A DNA stretch of 64,000 nucleotides from Monocercomonoides exilis. Lineage: Eukaryota; Preaxostyla; Oxymonadida; Polymastigidae. A model generated the notes under the pieces. It ran no database searches. It worked only from the letters and a program-made list of their open reading frames with translations, and was not told where the DNA came from. This document shows positions 33,480 to 46,116 of this stretch, piece after piece. A program made the position numbers and the translations under genes. Every line of letters starts with the position of its first letter. Position 1 is the first letter of the stretch. The stretch is from contig LSRY02000050.1 in NCBI GenBank assembly GCA_001643675.2, positions 482,501 to 546,500 on the forward strand, given 5' to 3'.

Positions 33480-34090
33480 TGTATCGTGGCTGAATGGGCA
33501 TATGAAGACAATGCGATAATAAAAGGATGGATTTATGGAATGGGGTGATGGAGTTGTGTTTTTGGAGGAGAAAGGGTTTTGAGAGGGGAATGGAACGATA
33601 AAAGAATATTTTTTGTGGAAAAGAGGTGTTTTTGTGAGGTTTAAGAGGCATAATGGATGTGTGGGAGATGGATAAGGATGAGGTTGGGAGGGGTTATTTT
33701 TGAGATTTTTGTGAGTTGGAAGGAATGGGAGTTGCATTTATCGTTGGAGAAAAGGAATTTGATGTGGAGGAGATGGGGTGAGGTGAGGGGCAGAGGAGAA
33801 GACGATGGGCGGAGTTAATGGTATATTATTATTGGAGGGGAAGATGAGAGTTGGAAAGGAAATGGAGAGATATGGGGAGAAGATGGAAAAGGGATAATTT
33901 TTTTTTATGTATCGAGAGAAGGAGGAGGCACATGAGGCAGAGCAAGAGGGAGAATTTTTGCTGATGTACAAGTAGAGGGGGAAATGGAAAGAGGGATGTT
34001 TGGGAAGAGAAGAAGAAAAATGAAAGAAAAAAATTTCATATTTATATATAATTTATTCTGTGAACTGTTAGGCCGCGCCTCTCATTTTCG
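33480..34090. other. G-rich plus strand, no intact ORF
   Basis: The plus strand is strongly G- and A-rich with many GGGG/GGAGG words, unlike the AT-rich spacers around it. No frame stays open on plus, and the minus strand reads Pro/Ser/Phe-rich antisense. It could be decayed coding DNA or a structured purine tract. Confidence 0.5.
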
Positions 34091-34099
34091 GGGCAAGGG

Positions 34100-34786
34100 A
34101 TGGAGGCCGAGGCAGAGGAAGACAGGAAGAAGGAACGTCAGGCGCAACACTTTGCAGTGGGGGTGTGGGGATGGATTCGCGACATGGATGGAGCGAGGTG
34201 AGGGGTTGACCATGAGGGGGGTGTTTTGCACCAAAGATAGGCAAAAAATTGGAGATATTTATTTATTTGGTTGGAAGAAGGGGAATGGGAGGCGGGGAGA
34301 CAGGGATTGTGATATTTTGTGGAGTGGTATTGTTGTTGTTTTGGGGGGAAATGGAGAGAAGAAAACGATTTGGGCAAGGGATGGGAAGGGATTCTTTTGA
34401 TGGAATCTTTTTCATTTCTAGTTTTTTTTATGGAATGGAATTTGTGGATGTTATTTGGGTTGAAGCAAAACCGAGGATTTTTGTTTAAGCTATTTTTTTT
34501 GAGGAAGCAGAAGGGAAACGAAGAAGGGGCAGGTGGGCTTTGTTGCAGAAAGGAACGATATTTGAAGGAGGAGGAGAAGAAGAAAGAAAAAGCTGAAGCA
34601 AAAGCAGAACTTTTTTTTGAAGCGAGCGTTTCGCTTCCGAGCGGTCCAGCTTCTTTTCGTGTTTTTGAAGTGGATTGCTTGGAAGATAATGTGAAGGCGT
34701 TTTGTGAGATGCATTTTTTGAGTGAAGAGAAAAGGAGGAGGATAAAGAGGTGGTGGAGAATGCATTATGATGGAGAGGAGGAATAG
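34100..34786 (+). CDS. Possible two-exon small coiled-coil protein
   Basis: Exon 34100-34197 reads MEAEAEEDRKKERQAQHFAV then GVWGWIRDMDGAR and ends at a donor GTGAGG. An acceptor TTTGTTGCAG at 34548 is in matching phase and opens exon 34549-34786. That exon encodes a Lys/Glu helix (ERYLKEEEKKKEKAEAKAEL), then a compact C-terminal unit 'ASVSLPSGPASFRVFEVDCL' ... 'AFCEMHFLSEEKRRRIKRWW'. Together they give 111 residues. The end resembles small ubiquitin-like or docking tails of the type 'V.LP.G....F.V...D.......FC..H.L'. I cannot name a family. The intron (351 bp) could hide other exons, and the whole could be a remnant. Confidence 0.35.
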
Positions 34787-35384
34787 AGGGAGCAGAGGGA
34801 AGAATAGAAGAAAGAAAAAGAGACAAGATGAAATGCAATGTTGTTTGAGGCAATCATTCTAATCAACCACTTCATCTTTCATAATCATCCTCTTTCTCTT
34901 TCTCTTCCTCCACCTCTGCTTCCTTCTCCTTCTTTTTCTTCACATCACCCTTCTCCACTTCATATCCTTTCACTCCAAACAGCTTGCCTGAGAAAATCTC
35001 TCTCTCTTTTCCACACAGCTTCAATTTAACATTCATCAGTTATTTGATTTTCTTTCCAATTGTAAATACTTCCACAAACTAGATGTTAAAGTTATATCCT
35101 TTTAAAAACCTGAATATGTTCCTTTTTAAAAGCTTTCTGATCATTGAGAAGTCTTTCATAAAATTTCTATATCCAATAAGCTTCTGATATTCATTATCAG
35201 GATCAAAAACAAAAATAAAAAAAATGAAAAAGAACAATTCGGATCAATGTGTTTTGTGCACCTGGGAGGAAGTATTCCGTATCCAAGTCCGAATGATGCA
35301 GTAGCTATCTACACCATTTATGAATACAACCTAGTACTGCACCCTTCCGATGAATGCAGTCTGAGCATGCACAGCACATATAAA
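34787..35384. other. AT-rich spacer downstream of the USP-transposase gene
   Basis: No gene seen. I looked for terminal inverted repeats matching the far side of the fusion gene (38884-39300) and found none that are convincing. Confidence 0.5.
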
Positions 35385-38300
35385 CTAAGTCTCATTTAAC
35401 TCAAAAACAGAATTCTCTTTATTCAATGAACATTTAAAAACTGAAAAATCTTTCAAAAGGCGACATCGCCTGTTTATTAAATTAAACGATTGTTGGGATA
35501 GTGAAGATGAAGTTACGTCATTGTTGACCACCTTTTTGCTTTTGTTATCTTTGATTTTTTCTTTTTGTGAAGTGGATCCAATTTCAATTAATGATCGTTG
35601 CGGCAGATAGCCAACTGCTGATGCACCAATGAATTTCCCTTTCTTCTCAAAATATAAATAATCTTTCATATGAAAGATTTGTAACGAAGGCCAAGATGAA
35701 CGCTGTTTTGGAACATATTTTTCGAAATATCTGTTATGAACATAATACTCAATATGCTTATTTTGAATTGAAGATTGAAGATTTGATAGTTCTGAAGCAA
35801 AAGGAAACAACGTTTTATGAATACTTGTTGAAGATGAACTGAATTGAACTGAAAAGAAATCAATCAAATCTTGAAGTGATTGAATTGCTTTCGATGGAAG
35901 ATTATTGTTGACTGCGTTCACCAGGGTTCCAAACTCCGAATCACAATAATTTTTACCGTGATGCTCCCCAAAAAAGCTGAGTTCGCATTTTTTGTTTCGA
36001 AAAAGTGGAGTTGAATGAGAAAGAATGAAATGCAAAACGAAACGATTGCGATTATGAGCTCCTGAATCGCAGAAGAATTTGAATGTTTGTATGTGTTTGA
36101 AAAGCGGTCTTTCCAAAACAGATTGAAGACATTCAATAACGAACTGATGATCGTTTGACAGAGAATCAGAAAAGAAATTGAATGTGTTTTTTTGGAATTT
36201 GTTATCCTGAAGATGAAATGTAATGATAGTAAATTGAGATATTTGTGTGTAGTTGTAGAATTCTTTCTGGAGTTGAACATTGCAAAGAAGAAGTTTCCAC
36301 TTTTCTTTAAAATCGAAAAGGCAAACAAGTTCTTTTTCAGAAAGCGAAGATACAGTTTTATTGAAATGAATGCGCTGCCATTCGGATGTTTTCTTGTGAA
36401 TGTTCAATGCAGCAAGTTGCGCCATATCTTTTTTTGAAAGATTTGCATTAGGTGGTAACGATTTTCGTTTGTTTTCCAAATAATTCAGTCTTTGGCAAAG
36501 TTCGCACACATCTGTTCGTTTTTTTGGTTTTGAAAACTGTGTAGTGAGTCTGTAAAAGAATGAAAGCGACACGTTAATGTGTGTTTCTTTAGTAAAATCC
36601 TCCCATAATTTGGTTTTAGGTTTCGAAATTAGTCTCTTTTCGAAAGGAGAGAATACTCTAACTTTTTGTTTGCTTCTTGTGAAATGATCATGGAGTGAAA
36701 TACATTTGGGAAGCAAATTGAAAGTGGAGTCGGCAATTGTTTGTTTGTTAGTGGAATAAGTTGAATGCGAATTGTTTGGTGAATAAGAAGAAATAGCTTG
36801 AATTGATTGAGATTTTGGTAACATTCCTCCCCTTCTCTGTTCATGTCCGTGCACATCACTGTATTTTTTTGCATAGAAGGATAAAGATGATCTGTAACCT
36901 TTTTGAAAAAGAGAACAAAATGTGCTGTTGAGATTTCTTTCATTTATTGATTGAGTATATGAATCATTACACAGAAACCACAAACTTTCATTCGATCTGC
37001 ATCCTTTCACAATGGAAATGTAATGACCATGAGATTCATCCATGTTTTTGAATAGAACTTGTCCCACGAGTTGATATGAAGGACATTCATGTGAGTCTTC
37101 AAATGACTGAAGGAATTCTGAAGTTGAACTTGAAACTGTTACCTTTTGGTGAATTTCACTTGATGCAAACGAAATATTCAAAGGTGGTGGCGAAAAGAAT
37201 GGATTTTTCGTTTCATGAGACATTGCTAAAACGTTTGGAAATGAAGTGATTCTGATGGAACGAGAAGCTCTATTCATTTCGTAACATGCTTTGCATTTGA
37301 CTTTGTTTGATGATGACAATTTTTCATAACAAAACAAACTGTTTAATCCATCAATGACAGAAGAACTGTTGATAATAAGGCTGCTCGCATTTAAATCGAT
37401 CTTCTCGGAAGTGCTTCCACAGAATTCACATTTGGTATACCTTATTATTGCAGGTGAAACATCTTTGTTTGTTATTTGATTGTCTCTTTTGAATAAATTC
37501 ATCAGTTGTTCATAGCCCACTGTTACATTCTGCTGTTCCCTTTTTCCAAGATCAAGAAAACTATCCCATGAATCGATGAGTTCATTATTCCAAGAAACAA
37601 TTGCTTTCTGATCATTGGCCAATTCATCACAGACATTGTAAAAAAGATTTGATAATTTGTTGCTACTATTGTTTCGAATAGCAATAGTCTTTTGTTGCAT
37701 CAACACAGACGTCCAACATTGTAAGATTGAGGACAAATAGCACGTGTTTCCCAAGTTCTGTAAACCATTCCTTGTTAATTGCCTCAATTGAATATTATTG
37801 CTTGTGAAATTTTGAATCTTGGATTGTCCTTCAATTTGTTCAGAAATGTTAGCAGAAATCGGAGGAATCAATGAAGGAGATGGAAAATCACAAATAATAT
37901 TTTCATCGTATTGCTTTAATGAGTTGTTATTATTGTTCTCTTTTTTGTTTATTTGATTCCTGTGATCCTTTATTTCCTTATTGAAAATTTGATTCTTGTT
38001 TTGAATTCTTTTTTCCTCATCACAGGCAGCATTTGGGAATGAATGAAATTTTGTTGTGAGATCACTTTGAAGATGAAGATTGTTCTTTTGCGATTCCTTT
38101 GTATTATTTCTCTGAACAGAAATAATATCGTTCCAAGGAGATTCATCAACAAACTTTTCATAATCTTTAGGGACTTTATTGATTTGCTTTGTCCAAGAAG
38201 AAGTTGAAATTTCTGTAGAGTGATTAATCATCCAGCTATTTCCTTTATTCCACTCTTCTTCATTTAGACCTTTTGAATCAATAAATAAACAAACAAACAA

Positions 38301-38883
38301 ACAAAAAATAAAATAAAATAAAATAAAATAAAAATTGGAGATGTTAATACAAATAATTTGAACATTAATTTATTTTATAGAAAAAAAACCTGATTTGCAT
38401 TTTGGAACGACTGGTTGCTTGGGTGGAACTATTTTGAAACTGTTTCGTTCAAATGTTTGCTTTGCATGATTGACTTTCCCCTGAGTTACGTTATATCCAT
38501 ATGAGATCATTTGGCTGATGGACATCACTTGAGATAAAGCTTGAAGCATTGTGGTTTGCGAATGAGTCGGAGAAATGTTATATGCAATTGACAGATTCTT
38601 TAGCAAAAAATAATAATCAGCTACAAAATTGAAATAAAAAGAATTGTTTCAAGAACAATCTGAATCAATAAGAAGTAAATGAGCAAAACACACAATTTAA
38701 TTTCTTCTTAAGTTTCTTCATTATTGAAGAAGCTTTTTCATATCGACAGAACAAATAATTAAGCAAGTCTAACTTAAAATCTCCTCCAATTCTCAAAACT
38801 TCATTCCACAACGTCTCAGCTCTGGAATGAAGAGTTGATGTTGGAAGTTTTGAAAATCCTGATTTCGAAGATTCTTTTGACAT
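35385..38883 (-). CDS. USP-type deubiquitinase nested within a DDE transposase (fusion protein)
   Basis: Exons on minus: 38883-38694, 38620-38390 and 38269-35385. The introns are 73 and 120 bp, all in phase, giving about 1,101 residues. Residues about 85-135 (MLQALSQVMSISQMISYGYN, 'VTQGKVNHAKQTFERN') look like the helix-turn-helix of animal and protist DDE transposases. Residues about 308-610 are a ubiquitin-specific protease: Cys box NGLQNLGNTCYLSSILQCW (Cys317), zinc ribbon CEFC ... CKAC (421-469), His box ESHGHYISIVKG (His556), WFLCNDS (Asp576) and GYRSSLSFYAKKY. The transposase then resumes with KTKLWEDFTKETHINVSLSF, PKKRTDVCELCQ, DFKEKW (Asp793), FFCDSGAHNRNRF (Asp875) and GEHHGKNYCDSEFG (Asp917), the 'HGK..CD..G' signature of that family. 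The protease triad and transposase acidic residues are all present, so it may be active. It could be a self-standing transposon gene or a domesticated one. Confidence 0.85.
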
Positions 38884-41650
38884 TAACGACTACAACTGCT
38901 TAGTTGTCAATTAAGGGATATGATCAAAACAACCAAAAACCGAAAATATTGCAGACAGATTTATAAAAGTCATAAATAATATTCAATTAATGAGGAGAGA
39001 TTGTTTATTTTTGTAGGAACAAAAACAATAAAGAATCATTTTTTCTGGGAGACTGAAGGTATTTTCCTTTTCAACATTTTACGTTATAGAATCTTCTCGA
39101 AAGAATTCCAGAAAGAAAAATGTTTGTTTTTTCATTTTTTTATTTTTTCAATAAACAAAAACAGTTCTAATAACATCTATATTCAACAACTTTTCATTTA
39201 AAATATATTTGACCTCATTCAACAGCAACTCCGAGTTTCCACACAATAAAACATGAACATTGCTGTTTTCCTTATCAGAAGATTCTCTTCTTTGGCTGTT
39301 GCGTTTTATTCACATGAAAAAATGTTGATAACATTTGACTTATCCAAAATCAGATTTTCATTATCTAATTTTCATTTCGTTATGTGTTCATGTCGTTGTT
39401 GAGGATTTTCTTTTTTTGCTATCATTTAGTGGCACTCGCTCACATCAATGTTATTTTTATAATGAATGTTGAAAACAATATTTGTTTCATAAGAATAAAA
39501 GATAACTATTTAATATATTCGTTATCTGAAATAGCTTTTTTTCAGAATTTAAGATATGCTGTTTTAAAAAACATTTAATGTTTGCAAGTTGAAAAACGTG
39601 AAGACAAAAAGAATTTTCATAATTTGAATTATTATGAAATTTATTCAAAAAACCCATGAGAAATGAAATTGAAGCTTCAATAAAAAATTTTTAAAACTCA
39701 TTCAGTTCATGTCTCTTTCTTTTTTGTCAAATCATCAGTTGAAAATTATCAATTCGAGATATTTCTTCTCCATATTAAAAAGGGAAATTCGACATCATTC
39801 CCAATGTTGTCAGCAACATGTTTGTTGGAAAAATATAAATGTTTTGAGTTTTGTCGATTTTTTTGATCTGAATGAAGAAGCAGTTAATATTCAAGTGATG
39901 AATCTTTAATCGAATATGATTTCCCTCTGAAAAATCATTTTTATCTCTAGAAACAACTATGCTTTCTTCTGTTTGTTATAAATTTTATTTTGTGCATTTA
40001 AATAACTATTTATTGACAACCTCCTTTTCATACTTTCTCATTCAAAATAAGGTCAAAAAACGAAATATTAACCAGAATATGATGGAAATACAAGATTATA
40101 TGCTTCGAGAGATTGGAACTTTTGATGTTAATCAGTGGATGCATCTTGAATATAATTATATTCAGTTGAAAACAAAAAGTTATATCTTTGAAGAGTTCTG
40201 TGAAAAGCAGCTTGGATGGATGAACATCTCACTATGCAACTTCTGCAGTTTCTTCTCTCACATTGTGAACAACAAACACTTGTGTGAAAAGTTGCGCATA
40301 TGGCTGCTGAACTGAATGGAATTAAAACTTCGTGGAACTTTTTATCACACTGGTGAGCATCTTGTTCAGAAAAAACATATGGAGCTGAAGAAGAGGTACT
40401 CAGAGGTGTGAGCGGATCAATAAGTGATAAGGCGAATGGTTGCTGCAAGTATTGCAATGCCAATAGTGGAAAAAGGACTGGAGGCAGCTGAGCATTGAAT
40501 AGAAGATGTGGCTCTGTCACCAGCATCGACAGCGCTGTTTGTGCTCGAGGAGCAAGAAGAAAGAGAAGAATTCAAAGAGGAGTCAAAGAGGAAATTTGCA
40601 AACCAGAAGTACTTGGAAGACCATGTTCTGCATAAATGAGATCGCTTTATTCTGTTGTTGATGAAGAGTGTACTGCAATTTCTTCCTTACCTTCTTCTTA
40701 TTCTTCAAAAATTAATCTGAATCAAGTGCAGGCAAGAAGAACTAAAATCCTCTCTTTTTTTCTAATCCATATATTGTGCACACTCTGTTTAAAATATGAT
40801 AAGTTGAACTTGAGAGAAATTCTTTTCCTTTTTTCTGACTGTCAACATTCAGTGTTTCATCTTTTCTGAATGAAATGTTTTTTCTGTTTAAAGGATATTC
40901 CTCGATCTGCTCACTGTTGCTTGCATGTTCTCATTTCACGATTGCTATGTTTCATCATTTAATCTTCATGCCTCTTCTCGATTCATTTGAAACAGTTGTG
41001 AATTTTATTTGCACTATTGTGTTGATTAAATCAATAGCAGAGCCTATCCATTAGCATATTTCTTTGTATTTCGCATTTGCCGGATCCAATTCACAGTCAG
41101 CTATAAAACGTTTTTGAACTCATGATTCCATTCTGCAATCTTTCCTAATTAATTAACAAATAACGCTGCCTGCAAATTTCAACAAAGTGAAGTTCGAATA
41201 ATTGACATTCTTCAAAAATGCACAATTGATTTTTGACTTTTATTATCGACGGATGATTATTATGAATGTTTGTGTAAACTTCAAGAAAATAATATTGTAT
41301 TGGAAAGGTTTTCTATTATTTCAATTTCTATAAACATTATTGTCAGCTATCTTCAAACAAAAGAATAGTTTCCACGAGTTATTGCTGGACTTCATGCTCC
41401 AAATGGTTCGCCATTTATGGATAACCATCTTCAAAACTGGTTTTATGGAATTTGTTATCGATTGATATTCATTGATTGATCCTAAGATATTCGTTATTCC
41501 AAAAAAAAGTTGATTCAACAAATGAAATGTTTTTTTAATATTAAATAAAAAAAGAAAAGAAATCAGAAATTTCATTCAAATTCTTTTCTTATTTTTTCAA
41601 AGTGAATGAAGAAAATTGAACAAAGCTATTTTAAGAATTTTCTGAGTTTT
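38884..41650. other. AT-rich spacer with one coiled-coil remnant
   Basis: Mostly AT-rich with short hydrophobic chance ORFs. At about 40345-40635 (plus) the sequence is protein-like but interrupted: 'EHLVQKKHMELKKRYSEV', stop, 'MVAASIAMPIVEKGLEAAEH', stop, 'IEDVALSPASTALFVLEEQE', 'SKRKFANQKYLEDHVLHK'. This resembles a decayed coiled-coil gene like those at 20.4 and 56.7 kb. No other gene is supported. Confidence 0.45.
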
Positions 41651-42742
41651 TTATTTGTTTTTAATAATTGTGTTAACAAACCTTTTCAAGGAATTGATAA
41701 AAATATATATTTTATTCATTAACTGGCACATTTTTTTAATAAGAACACACACATCTTTAAGCTCCAACTCACTTCCTATCTCCCCAGCTCCATCCAAACG
41801 AATGCGCAGATTATCGCTCACTGCAAGATGCGTCACACCATATTCAATCGAATAGCACGGATCTTTTGCTGTCCCGCATTTCTTGATATCCTTCCCCTCT
41901 TTCCCTTCGATCGACGAAACAACAATCGTCTCTGATTGGTAAATCATAATGAAATCCATCAGATCCACTGCTTCTGAACTTTCTGAGTCAACCCCAAATA
42001 TCGCGTTATATCGCACAAATTCGCTCTCCCTCAAATCAAGCTTGAACAGCGTCTCATTGATCTGCCTCAAGATGTTCCAGCACTCAATGAAGATGTCTCT
42101 TCCTTCCTTTCCGCTGTTCGAGTCAAACTCATCCCTCTCAAACAGCATCCTCAGCTCCCCTGAATACTTCAGTGCCAGATACAATCCCCCTCCTCGACCC
42201 ATCGTCACAGAGCATCCACACTGAATAACCTTCGAATTCACCACCCGGATCATGCTTTCCTTGCTCAGGTCAGCAAACACCGCTCCCCATTTCACTGAAG
42301 CGCCTGCTGCACACACTTCAAGCACGCTGTTGTTAATCTCCACATCAGTCGTCAGCGTTGTTGGAACAGTCAGTGCACTCGCTCTCCAAGCCAGTATCAT
42401 CATTTGTTGAATAGCAGAACCCCTCAATATCAGATGACTTTCATGATTTCCTAAGCTCTGCAGGGCTTCTTCCATTGCAATTACTGACCCATTTCCCATC
42501 ACGCTGCTGAACACGCTGAAATAAGTAATTTTGCACTGGCTGCTTCTCGACACATCCATCACATTGCTTTTCATCATGTTCACCTCAATATTAAGCTCTT
42601 TCGCATTCAAACTCCCAGACTTCATGAAATAATTGTGAAATCTTTGAACAATAAGATAGCGAAGCTTCAATCGAAAGTAAAAACAAAGCGTTATGAAAAC
42701 TGATCTCTTGCCACTTTTGAAAAGCAGAACTCCTTGATTCAT
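41651..42742 (-). pseudogene. Beta-helix gene fragment
   Basis: A minus-strand open frame, protein-like from about 42630 onward: 'ELNIEVNMMKSNVMDVSRSS', 'NSVLEVCAAGASVKWGAVFA', 'VIQCGCSVTMGRGGGLYLAL', 'GKEGRDIFIECWNIL' and then the module opener KKCGTAKDPCYSIEYGV. These match the beta-helix family seen elsewhere in the window. There is no signal peptide. The frame runs into AT-rich sequence and ends at 41651, soon after the module opener, so both ends are missing. This piece is GC-richer than its surroundings. Confidence 0.62.
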
Positions 42743-43270
42743 TTGAATTTCTTAAAAATTACCATGAATAAAGAAACAAAAATAATTGTTGAAAACAAAT
42801 AATCTCAAACAAATTTTATTTTCTCGAATCAAATTTCAATTGATGTTATTCTGAGTTCAGAGTCATTTGTTTGCGTGAACACAACCCAACGAGTATATGG
42901 ATCCAAATGTTATTAATTTGAGAATTAATTTCTTCAAATCTTTATGACTCAAAGCGGAAACAAATAATGCTCACATTCGACAGAAATTTGAAAGTCGACA
43001 TCAAAAATTGTCAAAGAAACATAATATAGAAAAATATCAGAATAAATAAAATTCATACAAACCCAGGAATTGAATCAAATGCTATTATTCTTTGCTTTCT
43101 GAACAGATTTTCTTTGTTGAACCAACTTTGAACAATATTTCTGTAAAATAAATTTCTTCTCCTTTCTGTTTAAAGAAGATAGATAAGTTAACATTTTTGT
43201 CAAGCAAATTCTCTTTTTAACCCTTCTGAAAGAGCAATGAATCATCTTCAAAAAACAGTTTTCATGAAAA
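42743..43270. other. AT-rich spacer left of the hAT remnant
   Basis: No gene. It may include the decayed 5' end of the hAT-like transposase; an ATG frame from about 43240 stops after 24 codons. No terminal repeat was recognised. Confidence 0.5.
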
Positions 43271-45666
43271 ATGGTTTTTCTCCAAAATTTATTGTATTGT
43301 ATCTATTCTGAATGTGATATATTCAAGATAGACAATAATATCCAGATAAAACACATTGATTTGAGCAACATGGAAAAAATTGAAAGAAAAAATTATTATC
43401 ATGGATCATGTGGATTCATGATCCCAAAAAGAATCACCCACATATTCCCCTATTTAACTGGAAAATCTATTTCAAAAATCATTCTTCAAACAAATGATTC
43501 AAAGGTAACTAATTTATTGACAACAATAAGAAATAAACCAATAGCAATAATGATGGATTGCGGAAAAATTGGAAACAAAAATTACACAGTTGTTGGAGTT
43601 GTGCCATTATCTTTTAATTCTGTTCCTTTGTTCTTTAATTTGTTTGAAAGCTGCTCAGCTGAAAAAGATTACTTCGAACTTGGTCAGACTTTGTTGATTG
43701 AGTTTGGAAAAATTGGTTCAAATGTCAGATGTTTTTGTTCTGATGGCTTGAAATCGCAGGTTCAAGCACTCACAAAATTGTGCCAATCGTTAAACAAGGT
43801 TCCAATGGAACATGCTGACAGTCTGTCGTTGTTTAATCCTATTTTCGTTCCTTGCTTGAATCATCTTGTGAATTTGATCGTCAGTCATGCATTTCAAGAT
43901 AATAAATTCTTGAACAATGCGAGAGAAATGCTCGTTAATGTCAGCACTGCATCGCATTTAACGGTCAATCGTAAAATATTGGTTCGGAAATGTCCGACTT
44001 TTATCCGAACAAGGTTGTTGTGTTTATTTCAAAGATGCAATTATATTAGGACAAACATCCAAAGAGTTCGTTTGAGCAAGTTACTGAATGAAGAAAACAT
44101 TAAAGCTGCTGGAATAACAGAGCTTTTGCTATTTCCAATTAACTATTTGCATCTCCAATTCGAAAAAGACTCCACAAAGATATCTTTTGTGTTTCCTATT
44201 TTATTGAACGCAATGAGCTTATTCTTCTATTATTCAACATTGAATATATTTCAACAGAAAGATTGGCACAATGCAATAACAGACATTATCATTCTGCTTT
44301 TCAACTACACATTTTCTAGTGAAAGAGGCAGATTTTTGCCTTTGTTTATGCCCTTTCACCAATTGGAGCAGGAAAATATCGAAAAGGTTTGTTCACAAAT
44401 TGCGAAATAGTATTTTCTGAAATTTCGAAGCACCAAAGCATTATAAAGGACTATTTATCGAACATTCCATCTTCATCAAATGCGATTGAATCATTTGTTA
44501 AATCATTTTCATCTTCAAGTTATTCTCAGCCAACTTCATCGTCATTAACGATCCCATTTCAATTATCTTCAACTCAAAAACATTCTTCTTCTTCTCTGTT
44601 ATCCTCTCACATTCAACAACAAATGTCTCCACTGCTCAATTCTTGTTCAACTAATATTTTATCAAATTAAATTCAGTCTATATCTTCATCTTCTCAGCTG
44701 AACTCAACTGTTCCAAATTTCACTCATTTCGACATTCTACATGTCAAAACAGCAATGGAAAGATTTCAGAATCGATTTCGTTACTGCACACAACAATTGT
44801 ATTCTTCATCAATATTGATTTGCCCAAGCAAAACCGACTTTGGAAGCATTGGAAATTGCTCAGAAATAATGAAATTTGTTTGTGAAATTATTGATCATAT
44901 TGAAAAAACCGAAATAGAAATATCAAAAGAAGATGAAAGCGAAAGTGATGGATATTATGAAGAATTAGAATATGATATGGAAGAAGAAGAAGTCGAAAGT
45001 GTCGAATATTTTTCTTCAAATGATGAAGATTATCTCGAAAACAATTCAGAATTATTTTCAGATAAAAATAACGTCTCAACATACCACACTAGAAATACCA
45101 CTGGAGCGAAAGATGAAAAAAATCCAGCTGGAAACAAAGAAGAAAATGATGCAGAAAAGGAAATCCGTAACGAAGATAAAATGATAAGACGAGAGCGCTA
45201 AAGATCATTTGTATATGAAGATGATATCCTCAGCTTTGGAAATTTTTTCTCAAGGAAAAGAATATTGCAATGTGATTCAACAATTGAAAATGAAGCATTG
45301 GAGCAAATTCATTAAGCCGTTTTTGATGATTGGTATCCTCGACTAATTGTTGCCTTCAACGAAGCAACAAATATCATTTTGCAAGGAATGGATGAAATTC
45401 TTATTTCAGGATGCAGCGCACTTTTTCGAAGAAGTCTGCTTGTTCAAGATGATGCTGTTATTGAGGACGATCCATATGTCTATTCCGAAGAGCTGGCTCT
45501 GAAAGGTGATGTGGAAACTGTTTATTTTAATTTTGCCTTCAATTTAATTGCATCCCCATGCAGTGAAGCCTTTTGCGAACGAATGTTTTCTAAGGCAAGA
45601 AGAATTGTTGGAGATAGAAGACATTCTCTTTCATTGATTTCTTTGAACACACTTATGCGTTTGTGA
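43271..45666 (+). pseudogene. hAT-superfamily transposase, multiply broken
   Basis: Pieces in order on plus. At 43271-44410 lies an RNase-H-like region with IAIMMDCGKIGNKNYTVVGV, 'LLIEFGKIGSNVRCFCSDGL' and 'NPIFVPCLNHLVNLIVSHAF', the usual 'D....N......V.D....Q' and 'C.CH..QL' layout of hAT enzymes. At 44389-44670 there is a Ser-rich linker in another frame, and at 44755-45201 an acidic linker. At 45379-45666 lies the C-terminal dimerisation region ending SPCSEAFCERMFSKARRIVG, then DRRHSLSLISLNTLMRL. At least one frame change and several stops (at 44408, 44668, 45199 and near 45313) separate the pieces, so it cannot encode a full enzyme. Flanking 8-bp duplications or terminal repeats were not recognised. 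Confidence 0.78.
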
Positions 45667-45872
45667 TTGTTTGTTTTTTGAAGAACAATGTTTCGTTTGT
45701 TAACGTTTGATAGTTTTCATCTCACGCATTCAATTTTTGTAATTTCAGTCAACAAAACGACCGTTGAATAAGCAAACTGTACAAAATAATATATATTTTC
45801 AAACATTTTATAAAGAAAACTTTGCGAAAAAGGCTATCATAGTGTGATGTTGGACTTTGAATGCAAAACATA

Positions 45873-46114
45873 TGGGTGATTCTTTTTGAAAAGTCACAAA
45901 TGTTTAATTCTCAAATACTTTAAAAATTTCATATTTTGCTCAAATTTCTGTTTCAGCTCACAAATCTCCTCAAAAATGTTTGAAATCGCATTATCAAGAA
46001 ATACATTCCATTAAAGTGTAGTTTGACACTTGTTAACAAAATATATAGCTATATATGAAATTTTTGATTCATATGAAAATTAGACATTTGTGACTTTTCA
46101 AAAAGAATCACCCA
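45873..46114. mobile_element. 242-bp TA-flanked miniature inverted-repeat element
   Basis: The terminal 31 bp are exact inverted copies (45873-45903 and 46084-46114), with tips TGGGTGATTC and GAATCACCCA, flanked by TA on each side. The interior is AT-rich and non-coding. Size and target fit a mariner-type MITE. It lies just downstream of the hAT remnant. Confidence 0.9.
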
Positions 46115-46116
46115 TA

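Noticed and set aside
34787-39300. Terminal inverted repeats around the USP-transposase gene.
   Set aside because: I compared both flanks and found only short A/T-rich matches in direct orientation. The gene is therefore not annotated as a complete mobile element.
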